From positions 113,892,035 through 113,956,034 of the forward strand of contig NC_073746.1 of the NCBI RefSeq assembly GCF_029784135.1: 64,000 nucleotides of DNA. Reading direction: 5' to 3'. Every line of letters begins with the position of its first letter. Positions within the stretch are counted from its first letter, which is position 1. This DNA comes from Toxorhynchites rutilus septentrionalis. Lineage: Eukaryota; Arthropoda; Insecta; Diptera; Culicidae. The position numbers and the translations under genes are program-made. The notes below the pieces were generated by a model that was not told the origin of the DNA, did not search any database, and saw only the letters and a list, made by a program, of their open reading frames with translations. Positions 54,691 through 64,000 of the stretch are shown one piece after another.

Positions 54691-57600
54691 CTTTACCTAC
54701 GTTGAGATGTTCCACTGGGATTGTTAGTGCCATTCAAGAAAGAAGGTCGATTCATGATATTACGAGATACCAAGTGATTCTGCAAAAAGTTTGCATGAAC
54801 CACTTCTGGTGTAAGGCGGTGGACTTAACTGGATGCGAAGAATTTGTGCGAAGACGTGGCCGAACGAATCGGATGCAATCGTGAGAAGTAAACAACTACA
54901 TATTGTATAATTATATTGGTTTGGTTACATTGCTTCCATTATTTTCGTTTGAAATTGTCTTCTTCGAGCGAAAAAAAAAACAGTTTGTTTCTTTTCGTCT
55001 TTTATCGTACAATAAAATTTTCGTGTGTACTTCGATCCAATGTCACCGTAGCCTAAAGTATCATAATCAACAATTGGCTCCAAGATTTAAGCAGGAGTTG
55101 AGTTCGCTCCCGTAGATGTGGTTCATGATCAAGGTTTTTTATGTGCATTTTTCGCAACGGAATGGTAATATTTCTGTGTAAAATTTTAATACAATAAAGA
55201 TAAAGTATGCCAGCCTTCGAACCTAGTATTTATTTTTATTACAGAAACAATTTCAATGTTGGCGACAAAAGTTGGTCCCAATGACGACAGCTGAAGCCCC
55301 ATCAGACAGACAATCAACAGAATAGCACCGCTCGTGTAGCAGATAAGTCGTTCGAATTCCTTGACCTGGTTGAGAATCGTTCATCATATTCCCATTCGGA
55401 AGTCAACCTCTGCTCTTCTAAACGATAACCCAGTTAGCAGTGAAATTTTGAGTTCTCGTTCGCTGATTAAATCATTCAAGTCACTGGCAGTGTCAGAATG
55501 GCATCGACAAACTCTACCGAGCACTTCCTGCGCATGCGTCATGTTTGCCGTCGTTCGGGGAGCTATAAATTTGATAAGCACAGACGAGAGAGAGAGAGTG
55601 CTTAAATTTCGCATGGACCACGTTCAGCATGATTTCAATGGAACCGCAAGAGAGGAAAATCATTAGATAAGAGATTCATTCACAAATCCACTGCGGTTGA
55701 TAGTGTCTTCATTCGCAAGTGAATCGCAAACATCGGTGAATTGAGATTATTAATTTTATTATTGAATGTATTCTTGGAAGAAAAATGGTAATCTCAGCGC
55801 TCACATAAACAATCATCACAAGGAGCGGCCACCAAATGCCACTGGTTGCATTCCGAATTCGTGTATTTTCTTCATCAAAGGAAATCGTCGAACTTTTTTT
55901 TCTCATCATGATACAATTCGTATGATTTTTTTATTAACAGAAAATTAAAAATCCGCTTATCGCTCTGAATATACTCGATTTTTGTTGTTCATCATTTTTA
56001 AGACAAAGTTAAATCACAGCAAAAAAATTAATAAAATGCGGCTTTCTTTTAAATGGACGTAACAATACTAATTGTTTATAAACACTTTTTAATGTTTCCG
56101 GTCGTGCACTCAAGTCGCACAAGATGTACAGATGATGACTAGGGACGGAATTCGTGTCAGATTCTTGTTAGTGTCTTGTCACAAAGCGAGATGGGTTCTC
56201 AAGTGAATTAATTAACACATAACATGTGCATAAGTGTAATACAATTCTGCGTGCATCGTACGAATCATTCTGTGCGTTTGGTTAAGTCTACCAGGCTAAT
56301 TGTAGTGTAAAAAATGAGCGATAAGCTGATCAGCTCTCCCACGTGGAAGTTGTCGGTTGTAATTCAATTCAATTGATTCCAATGGAGGTCCGTGTGGACG
56401 GCAGCAACTGGATTAGCCCCTCGTGCCCCGTTGGATGAGTCGTGTGCGCGTTGTTAGAATGTTGGTAAAATAACACTGTTGTACCCCAATTCAATTTAGA
56501 ATAATTGGCGCCAATTGAAGCTCGACGAATCCGAGTGGGACGATTTAGCACATGGTCTGCCAGAGGTTGGTATGATGCCGAATGCTTCCTGGTAAGTGGA
56601 TCTCTCACTGATGTCAGAACGGAGGAATCGTGTTTTGGAGTGCTTATTTTTCCGAAAGATTGCAACGAAGAAAAAAACAATTGGGTTATCAGAAACTAAC
56701 TGCCAGTAAGGGCGAACACGAAATTGTCGGTACAGTTTCGAATATCTGTAACTGTAACCCAAAGAAATAATCTAAAATTTGCAAAGTTCATCTCTGGGAA
56801 TTGTTGTTTGGGTCCTGTTAATTGCGTGGTTGTGTTTTAACTAAAAAAATGATTGAATTTAATTCGGGAAGCCGTGTTTCAAGGATTCAAAAGACCACTA
56901 GTCTTTATTTTCATTCGAATTTGATCACAATCTAATAAAGACTTCAGGCGTGCTAATCTGAATGAGTCATCTTTGCTTCACACAAATTTGAAATTCGATG
57001 TAAATGATAAAACTGATCGCGAATCGTATTTCACTCATCTATTTGCGAAGCTACGGTGTCACCGTGTATGATAGTTTTGAGTTGTGAGGAAGTAAGTGTG
57101 TTTTCAATTAACATACCCAGAAGTTCTAAATTGTAAAAAGGCCAATAAAAAAAAACATTAATTTAAAAACAAGTATTAAATCGTTTTTCTATATCAAAGT
57201 TAAAAACTGAGGTCTTTTCACTCCATTAAACCGTTCCCATTCTCAAAAAGACTGTGTTCAGTTTTTAATTTAAAAATAAAACGCCTTGTTAATTTGAGTT
57301 TATGAACAACCCTACTGCATTACCGGAAGTTTATACATTCAACACAAACCCATTTTCGTAAAACAATTGTCTTGACCCAATTGAAATACACCTCCCTAAA
57401 TACTCAAAATTTTACACACTGATAAGTTAGAATCCAACCAACATAGCTACTAAGTAAATATCAAAGTTAAGTTACATTTTTCAAAATAATATTTGGCGTG
57501 ACGGATGAGAAAATTAAACCATGGATCTAATCCTTAAATGTATGTTTCGAGTCATTATATTGTTCACATCCTAGAATCTAACAAAACAAACATCGATTTG

Positions 57601-57757
57601 CCACTATGCACCACACTTTCAACAAAAATAACATTTTAAGGATAAGGATTTCTTATAATAGTATTATTTTCATCTCTTCGTACAATAAATCATTTTGTTG
57701 TTCTTTATTTGTTATTTTGTTACGGATAATGTAACTCAATACAGAATCAATACAGTA
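54691..57757. other. Unassigned region of about 3 kb
   Basis: Several frames of 60-103 codons (for example 54681-54884, 55361-55666 and 56369-56680) do not resemble known proteins. A TATA-like GAGCTATAAATTTG at about 55559-55572 lies just upstream of a GAGAGAGAGAGA run. No repeat termini were recognised. Confidence 0.3.
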
Positions 57758-57759
57758 TA

Positions 57760-57959
57760 CACTGCGTTTCACAACTATAGAACCACTAATTTTTTCTGAG
57801 CTTCGAGAGATATGTAAGAAGTCGGTTGAGATGAAGTATATAGTGTATATAGTCTTATGAATGAAGATAGTTATTATGTCCTACATCAATACAATCGACT
57901 TCTTGCATATCTCTGGAAACTCAGAAAAAATGAGTGGTTCTATAGTTGTGAACGCAGTG
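57760..57959. mobile_element. 200-bp Tc1-type MITE related to the element at 6807-7981
   Basis: The left end CACTGCGTTTCACAACTATA and the right end (reverse complement CACTGCGTTCACAACTATAG) form roughly 65-bp inverted repeats with about 90% identity, separated by about 70 bp. TA flanks both sides (57758-57759, 57960-57961). Its inverted repeats are homologous to those of the longer Tc1 element, so it is an internally deleted derivative. Confidence 0.85.
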
Positions 57960-58087
57960 TAGCAATTCAGTTTTCAATAAAACCCAAGAAGAACATTTGT
58001 AACATTTCTGGAATCGTATTATTTTGGAGAGACCTGCAGATCGAACATACCGAAGATTTTCAGAAATTGGTCGCATCTCAAATAATA

Positions 58088-58680
58088 ACTAGTGTGGTGT
58101 TCAGCACACGACAGCTTTGTTGACGTAGAAATACGGAATTATTTTATTTAATTCATTTGTTTATCCACTTCGAATATTATTTTAGAACACGTCGAAATTT
58201 TTGAATGAATCCTTTAGCAGAAAGTTTTGGTGGCCCTGAAAAGCCACCACAGTTGCGTGGTTTTCATGAAGGAAAAACACGAGAATGTGTGTCATGGAAA
58301 TTACGAATCGTTTTTTGATGCTAAATAAGTTTTAAACAGTTTTCATTACCAAACAAGTTTTTCTCTTTGTCTCTAAAACAAACACTACATTTACATATCG
58401 AGCGAGCGATTTACGTGCGCTTGATTCGTAATGGTATAGTTTAATTATGTTTCGCTAGTTGCTCCTTATTGACTGCACAGGTAAGTAAGCCCAGAAATGC
58501 ACACAAAAATGTTTTGGGAAATGGGAATGCTTTCAATTTTCGTTAATTCAAACTTTTTACGGATTAGGGAATTGTAATGTATAGCATGTCAAACAAATCT
58601 TCCCGATTCGATTGGTATGCAACTCATCAAAACCGGTTCGCAGCAATAATAATTATTAACGTTAAAACATTTGAGTATGC
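58088..58680 (-). repeat. Family X copy 4 (minus strand)
   Basis: On the minus strand it contains TTTTAACGTTAATAATTATT, GCATACCAATCGAATCGG, ATTTCTGGGC (decayed), TTTTCAGGGCCACCAAAAC and ends CGTATTTCTACGTCAACAAA then GCTGTCGTGTGCTGAACAC, matching other X ends. The left palindrome is missing. Confidence 0.65.
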
Positions 58681-58929
58681 AACTTAATTTGTTTCATTTT
58701 CACAAGATGACTGAAGATCAGTCGACAGTCGACGGCGACAGCTGATTTTCAACTAAATCGTGAAGTGTCGACATCTGTCAACCAAATATTGTTTACAAGT
58801 TTTGCTAAACATTTTTTACTTTTTTTAATTTTTACTGCGTTGAAATTGTCGAGTTTCATTCCAAATAAGCATCATTTGCGGGAAGTTTTAGTTCTCTGTT
58901 TCTAGTGGAAGAAAAAGAAAGCTGAAGCA

Positions 58930-59915
58930 CATTGAATGTTTGTGAAAGTTTATGGTGAGTCTGCACCATCGGGTTGGTTTTGTAGTGGAAGGATTGGACG
59001 ATTTAAAAGTGCTAAATATTTACTGTCAGAGACAAAAATTCATCCGGATCAACCAAAAAAATTTAAAGACAAAGAACCTAAAACATTTCTTCGAAAAATG
59101 GAATCACTGCGACAATTCACAACGTAAAAGATCACATGTGAAGCCCTGCCAATTAGGAACATTAACGATGAAGCCGAATATCGACTATGCCAGAGTAAGT
59201 CTCTGTATTTGGTGGGATCCAAGGCGCCTAGAAGTATATACTAAGGTGGGCCAACTTGCTAAAACCACTCTTCAGCCATATTGGAAGTCTACTGTGTTTT
59301 GTTTGTAAACAAAACACAATACGCTATTGCCGAAGCTCGCTCGTGATCAGTCTGTCTCTTTCACGCTACAAGCAAATAATTCCCCTTCTACTTTCTTCCG
59401 TGCTGTTTTCATATACCGCTCCCCTAACCAACTTAGTGACGAAACGGCCTCACCTAGTACCATAGACCCGTCTTGGGTGGGATCAAAAGGGTGTGATCCA
59501 CTATGAGCTGGTAAAACCTGGTTAAACATTCAATGGAGTCTTGTACAGGCTAAAATTGATCCGTTTAAGGATTCTACGTCCGATCTACGTCCAGATTATG
59601 CTACCAGACACGGGTCGATAATATTATGACAACGTTCGGTCTCATGTTGTTGGTCGAGTTAAAAACTGTTTGGAAAATAGCTCAGGGTCTTCACCTGCCT
59701 TATAGCCCAGACCTTTTCCTTTTTGACTACCATTTGTTTCGATCGATGCAAAAGGTTTTGGTGGCACACGCTTTACTCCAGAACAGGGTATTAGAAATCG
59801 GCTGAATTCATTCTTGGCTTCAAAAGATGAAGGCCTCTTTTGAGATAGAATCCGTGCATTTCTCAGAAAGATGGAAACACTAGGAGCTAGTGATAACTAA
59901 TACTTTGAATAATGT
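58930..59915 (+). pseudogene. Mariner transposase pseudogene (irritans-like) interrupted by an insertion
   Basis: Frames give IGRFKSAKYLL, DQPKKFKDKEPKTFL (family form G-Q-P-K-K-F-E-D-x-E-L), then KPNIDYARVSLCIWWDP. After an insertion at 59220-59475 the frame resumes as WWDQKGVIHYELVKPG, then NVRSHVVGRVKNCLE (second-D region, family form H-D-N-A-R-P-H-V-A), ALYPRPFPF, DYHLF-like sequence and FLASKDEGLF. The W-W-D codons are duplicated by the insertion. Stops and the loss of the region with the first aspartate make it dead. Confidence 0.75.
59220..59475. mobile_element. 256-bp insertion of unknown class within a mariner, 9-bp duplication
   Basis: GGTGGGATC occurs on both sides (59211-59219, 59476-59484) at exactly the point where the mariner reading frame is split, so it marks a 9-bp target duplication. 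The insert begins with CAAGGCGCCTAGAAGTATA and ends CATAGACCCGTCTT. It contains a hairpin GTGTTTTGTTT-GT-AAACAAAACAC (about 59290-59313). No inverted termini, poly(A) or Pol III boxes are obvious. Confidence 0.6.
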
Positions 59916-60240
59916 ATTAATTAATTTTATTATTCAACTAAAGTTTTCATGCAAAAAAAATGAAACGAATTAATTTGCACATCCAACATATCACTGGTTT
60001 TCTCGGCCGCTTTCTCAGATTGTATCTTCCGTGGTTCTCAAGACCGAGTGATAAGCGTTGGACGGGGGCTTTGTGTTGGATTCCCGATCAAACCAAGGAA
60101 TTTTTGTCAAATAATGTTTTTTCGACTCGCACTGATACGCGCGTATCCTCTAATTTTCCTCTCAAAAAACAATCAACTAAGCATTAATAAACAATGATGC
60201 AAGTTGACCAGGCGTGTGGATTCAAATAGTGCAGTTTTTT
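59916..60240. other. Unassigned spacer
   Basis: A 75-codon frame (59960-60187) has no recognisable similarity. No repeat ends were seen. Confidence 0.3.
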
Positions 60241-60244
60241 CGAT

Positions 60245-61775
60245 GTAGAGACACATAGTTTTCAGGAGGACCTCAAAATATTTTATTCGATGTAATGCCC
60301 GTTTGATTCAACACATTTCGCCCATCTCTCAGGCAAATTGTGGATTTCTTCTTACCAATAAAATTTTTGTTTCGGCGAAAAACATTCGATGACCCATTTT
60401 TCGACACCTTTATATTCGGCAAAGTGCTTATCGCATTGAAGCAAAAAGGTCTGACGGAGCCAGGTCAGGAGGATATGACCGGTGCAATAAAGTTTCCACG
60501 TTGAGGGTTCTTTATTACGGCTTCATCGCTGTCTTCATTGCGCCGGTGCGTTGTTATGTTGTGATGTTACAACATATTTGACATATCTGTCTGGGCCCAT
60601 TTCGGTCTTTTTTCCATCAGTGCCAAGTTCAAATTTATCTCTTTCTGTCGGTAGCGATCTCTATTCACCATTTCACCCGGTGTTAGTAGCTCATGGTACA
60701 CCATATCCTCTTGGTTCCTTGCTTGGTTCCTGACTTCAAACAGTTATGTTTGAGGGGAAGCTTGCTGACATTTTCGAGCATATGACACTATCGAAGTTCA
60801 CAGAGAAATATTAAGTTTGCATGTGTCGGAATGCTAAGCCGACAATAACGTGCAGAACAAGATCCCTCGCAACATTCCAGAGCTCCGCCCAATCGAGAAA
60901 TGTTGAGCCATTTCAAGTGGAACCTGAAGAGAACTCAACTAACTGTTGGAAGTGAGAAGCAGTTTGAGGCAAACTGGAGTTCTGCGGTGAACTCCAGTCG
61001 ATTTTTGGGAAAACAAAAACATCATTTTCAATCAAAGCATTCTAATATAATTTTATATCCATAGTTCTGTTTCACAATCTTTCGCCATCTTTCAATGCTA
61101 GTGTTTCGCCTGACTTTTTGATCGTTCATATTTTTTCCGAAAAACCTACAGCATCACTATAGTCAATTGCAGGGACATCAATGTTCAAATTTTCACTGAA
61201 TTCATCATCCATGCTTTGGAATAAATCTTTACTCAACAAATGAGGAAAGCATATCAGCAGTGGAAGACTTGTTGAATTTTTCCTAATTTTTATGATATTT
61301 AGATATTTAGTATAAGAGTACAAAAATCAGGATAAATTAAGTGTTCGTCAGGATAAAATCAGAAAGGTTGATACACCATGTCCACCTGGTTCCTTCACAC
61401 ACAGAGCACCGTCTTTCGATTGAAACGGTTTGGCTTCGCGGTGTATGAACCACTTCTCGAAATAAACCCATTTTTCGTCGCCATCTGATGAAAAATCGAT
61501 TTTATTTGGTGTCGTGGAAGAAGCATTTCACAAATGGTTTTGGTATGTCTTTCGCTCAATTTGTGTGGTACCTATTTTCCGTGCTTCTGGATATTTCCAC
61601 TGGCTTTCAAAAGATGGCCAATTGCTGTTCGGTACGCAATCAGTATTTCTGCAAATTATTGTGGTGTTTGGTTTGGGTCTGCATTGAATAATTTCTACAA
61701 TTCTTCGTCTTCAGACCGCACCAAAGTCAAAGGAACGTTAGAGAAGTCTAAGATGAAAGAATATGTACGTGTTGA
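60245..61775 (-). pseudogene. Mariner transposase pseudogene, split by about 650 bp
   Basis: Read on the minus strand: a first part (about 61775-61380) gives LLKASGNIQKHGK, WVPHKLSERHTK-like sequence, ICEMLLPRHQIKS, a decayed G-D-E-K-W block and KPFQSKDGALCV. A second part (60735-60245) gives VYHELLTPGEMVNRDRYRQ-like sequence, decayed second-D and third-D regions and IHNLPERWAKCV (family form G-I-x-x-L-P-E-R-W). Between them 60736-61375 is foreign and bounded by two related copies of a roughly 25-bp mariner stretch (TACACCATATCCTCTTGGTT at 60697 and TACACCATGTCCACCTGGTT at 61373). Many stops. Confidence 0.7.
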
Positions 61776-61782
61776 AATATTG

Positions 61783-61900
61783 GGTTGTCCGGAAAGCTCT
61801 TGGTGATTTATAGGAAAAATCACAAAAATATAAATTTCAAAGGTAGACTACAATTTTTCAACTATACGAGGGTCGTTTGAGAAGTCCGTGCAAAAATAAA
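61783..61900 (+). repeat. Mariner terminal-repeat fragments
   Basis: TTGGGTTGTCCGGAAAGCTC (61783-61802) is a mariner-type terminal repeat reading inward to the right. TACGAGGGTCGTTTGAGAAG (61865-61884) matches the mariner ends at 16016 and 17608. Neither has a partner or coding sequence nearby. Confidence 0.5.
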
Positions 61901-62260
61901 AACTGTTTTTGTGTTTTGGGTAAACTTTTTTTTAAACATTTTATTTAGCTTGATCTGTTTGTATGTATGTTTGTATGTTTGTATGTTTGTAGGGATGTCT
62001 CACATTTATAGAAATTTGACCCCCTTCCTGCTGACCGATTGATCTTAAATTTGGAACAAACCTTTATCTCTGCTATCATTATAAAACAGCTTTTCCCATG
62101 ATATTGAAAATCCAAGATGGCGTTCGCTACAAAATGGCAGATTACATATTTTCCCGAAACCCCGTCAATATGGGTATCAAATGAAAGAACTTTACTAGTA
62201 AAGCACAGTAGATCATCAAAAATCCATATGCAAGAAGGCCGCAATCACAAGATAAACAAT
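61901..62260. repeat. (TGTATGTT)n tract and attached uncharacterised repeat
   Basis: 61956-61991 is a run of TGTATGT/TTGTATG units. The adjoining segment (AGGGATGTCTCACATTTATA, AAAATCCAAGATGGCG, CCCCGTCAATATGGGTATC) looks like a conserved repeat of arthropod genomes whose class I cannot assign. Confidence 0.4.
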
Positions 62261-62262
62261 TA

Positions 62263-62685
62263 CAGGTAAACTTCGATATAACGTACATTTCACTTTCAAA
62301 ATTGTGCGTTGTATCGAATTGTACGTTATATCGAAGCATAATAAAGTACTCACAAACGTAGTCTATAATACATTATTGTGTTGCTGTTTTAGTAAAGGTA
62401 ATGAACAACTTCAATCAGAAGACGAAGCCAGCCTTTCTCATGATGTTTCCCTTCGTACTGTTGATTAAAGCTTGATTCATTTAGAATCCGGAATCACAAA
62501 ACCAGCTGTATTTCGGAATTGATTGAAGGCACAAAACTTGTTTTAGCATCACAATACGGATAATTCATTGTTCTATCAGAAAAAAAATATTGAAAAAAAT
62601 GTTCCTTCACACTTTGGAAATGTGTACGTTATATCGAGGTAAAATGTACGTTATAACGAGGGTACGTTATATCGAAGTTTTCCTG
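62263..62685. mobile_element. pogo-like MITE, 423 bp, TA-flanked
   Basis: The left end CAGGTAAACTTCGATATAAC and the right end (reverse complement CAGGAAAACTTCGATATAAC) continue into GTAC, giving about 24 bp of inverted repeat, flanked by TA (62261-62262, 62686-62687). The CAG start and 'CTTCGATA' motif resemble pogo/Tigger elements. The motif GTACGTTATATCGA recurs at 62322-62335, 62628-62641, 62646-62657 (variant) and 62662-62675. Confidence 0.75.
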
Positions 62686-62687
62686 TA

Positions 62688-62949
62688 CCTCTTTTCATGC
62701 TACTACCACATTCCTTTAGATTATTTGCTCTTGAGTTTAGTATACCCTTAATTTATGTTGTCTAATAGCTAAAAAATAATTAGGCAAGTAGCAGTTAGCA
62801 GTTGTCACACACCTTCCTCCAATAATGTAGGGCATTGATGAGACAAGAATAAACGTCTTCGGATTTCATATGCTTCACGGTATTATTTTAGTCTCATCAA
62901 TGCCCTAGTTCAATGAAGGAAGGAGTGTTATAAAGCTGTCAACTTCTTA
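62688..62949. other. Spacer with an inverted short repeat
   Basis: TAGGGCATTGATGAGAC (62829-62845) recurs inverted as GTCTCATCAATGCCCTA (62891-62907), a 17-bp perfect inverted repeat around a 45-bp loop; CTTCCTCC/GAAGGAAGG further out also pair loosely. It could be a very short hairpin element of about 110 bp. Confidence 0.45.
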
Positions 62950-63222
62950 TTTTTCTCAAATGACACTAATGTTCCTAGAGGAACTCCGTCGTTTCAACGT
63001 AGTATTACTTGCGTCATTTTTAATAGTACTTAGTTGAGATTTCTATGCAAAATCACACCTCCTAGAATACACTCTGGGTGGCAAGCTCTAGAATACGCGT
63101 GACCACAGGTGCAAGTTGGAGTTTTTTTTGACGAAAAATTTCCCCGACCAGAACGACGGGAATCGAACCCGAACCCCCGGCATGTTAGGTGTGACGCTAA
63201 CCACTCGGCCACGGGAGCACAC
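62950..63222 (-). mobile_element. tRNA-derived SINE, Feilai-like, copy 2
   Basis: On the minus strand it begins GTGCTCCCGTGGCCGAGTGG with A box GGCCGAGTGGTTAGC (63196-63210) and B box GGGTTCGATTCC (63159-63170). Both boxes are closer to consensus than in copy 1. The body (GCTTGCCACCCAGAG, GAAATCTCAACTAAGTAC) aligns with copy 1. Flanks GCTGTCAACTTCTTA and GCTGCTGACTTCTCTT are an imperfect target duplication. Confidence 0.8.
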
Positions 63223-63344
63223 ATGCTGCTGACTTCTCTTGCCCAATTATTTTTTTAGCTTTTAGCACATTATTTGTATTATTATTATATTTAATCACAA
63301 TGAAACCGTTTAATTTTTTTTTACTTGAAACAACTGCGTTCGAT

Positions 63345-63990
63345 TCTTTGTTCGTACTGCCAATTTCTCTCCAGAGCGTGAAGAAGTTGGACATCGTGAG
63401 GCACTTCGTGTCCGCCGGATATAGCCGTTTCGGCATCTAAAACATACTCTTTCTTCGGGAGAATGGCGAGAGCGTCGAAAGGAAGCCTGGATCTGATCGT
63501 CCGACAGTGCTGAGCAAGCGTGAAGTACGAAGAGGGAGAGGGAGACCGAGAGCAAGGTAGCCTCATCGTCCCGCGCCTTGGGTCGGTACGTTGGAGCAAC
63601 CGGCCAAACTATTAACAAGTACATGGCTAAAATGGACAGTTTTATGCGGAAGTATAGGACGGCCGTGCCTGAGCAACAGGCAATCACCCAGGAAGAGCGA
63701 CTGACATCAAATCACTGGAGGAGATAGACCGGCTGTAGAAAGACATTGTACCGAAGTCTGCCAACCCTCCCGAAGTCCCCCAGCTGCGACCGATAGAAAA
63801 TTGCTGGGCGGGTGACAAACGGAGGTTCTACTCCAATCATTAAACAGAGAAGCAGCTGATCGCCAAGGCCACGAAAGATTTGAAGAACATGCTGATAAAT
63901 TCCTTCTCATCGATCATGGCTAAGGTTCCAGTTAAGTACTGTAAGGCTGCCCGACAGGGTATCGATATTTTTTTTCAGAAGGTTTAATAA
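63345..63990 (+). pseudogene. ITm-type (Tc1/mariner superfamily) transposase pseudogene lacking the core
   Basis: Plus-strand frames read KKLDIVRHFVSAGYSRFGI, then RENGESVERKPGS and RPTVLSKREVRRGRGR (HTH and linker), LLTSTWLKW-like and then VPQLRPIENCWAGDKRRFYS (third-acid region, family form L-R-P-I-E-x-F-W), QLIAKATKDLKNMLINSFSS and IMAKVPVKYCKAARQGID. The first two catalytic aspartates are lost by internal deletion, and stops and frameshifts interrupt it. It runs to the window end. Confidence 0.7.
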
Positions 63991-64000
63991 ATTTAGCATA

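Noticed and set aside
1..64000. LTR retrotransposons, satellite arrays, CRISPR arrays, rRNA genes and viral insertions
   Set aside because: No direct LTR pairs, gag/pol motifs, tandem satellite arrays, regularly spaced repeats, rRNA cores or viral protein motifs were recognised by reading; a profile search could still find decayed ones.

Overview
The window looks like intergenic or intronic DNA of a culicine mosquito, most likely Aedes. The reasons are: A+T-rich DNA packed with nested transposable elements; two tRNA-derived SINE copies resembling the Aedes SINE Feilai; an ITmD37E-type transposase fragment; many mariner/Tc1 relics; and two near-identical I-group LINEs carrying an RNase H domain. 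I could not identify any host protein-coding exon, rRNA or functional tRNA gene in the 64 kb. Unassigned stretches are stated as such. The species call rests on family recognition and not on a database search.

Layout. 1-6.4 kb: a full-length I-group LINE (copy 1, 456-6399) with intact ORF1 and ORF2 and an exact target duplication, inserted at the end of a short palindrome-ended repeat called here family X. 6.6-9.5 kb: a Tc1-type element with long inverted repeats (6807-7981) and a mariner scrap. 9.5-14 kb: two related composites of a hAT-like shell with an X core. 16-21.1 kb: mariner, ITm and hAT transposase pseudogenes and a TTAA-flanked MITE. 21.2-22.5 kb: a TA-flanked inverted-repeat element (A) with a Helitron-like insertion. 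25.1-32.5 kb: a second X copy split by a second LINE on the minus strand (copy 2, 26096-32169), which is disabled by a 43-bp deletion and a 1-nt frameshift. 33-35.4 kb: Tc1 and Jockey-clade fragments and a third X copy. 37.4-41 kb: a long-TIR element, element B and a short TIR element Y. 41.8-44.8 kb: an ITm deletion relic and a hAT element (D) with an 8-bp target duplication that carries two nested insertions. 48.8-54.7 kb: a MITE, a 1.9-kb multi-hairpin repeat, an R1-like LINE relic, element C and an ITmD37E-like relic. 57.7-64 kb: a 200-bp Tc1 MITE, a minus-strand X copy, two mariner pseudogenes, a pogo-like MITE, a second SINE and an ITm pseudogene.

How it works together. The only apparently functional machinery is LINE copy 1: an Inr+DPE promoter starting at its first base, ORF1 with three zinc knuckles, and ORF2 with endonuclease, reverse transcriptase, RNase H and a zinc knuckle. 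It could in principle mobilise itself and relatives such as copy 2. The DNA elements are non-autonomous or dead and would depend on transposases encoded elsewhere. The most unusual signals are: (i) two LINEs that share ORF2 but have unrelated 5' UTRs, each with its own Inr/DPE; (ii) several TA-flanked families whose termini carry a doubled G-rich motif; (iii) a recursive hairpin element at 49.3-51.2 kb that would fold into long dsRNA if transcribed.
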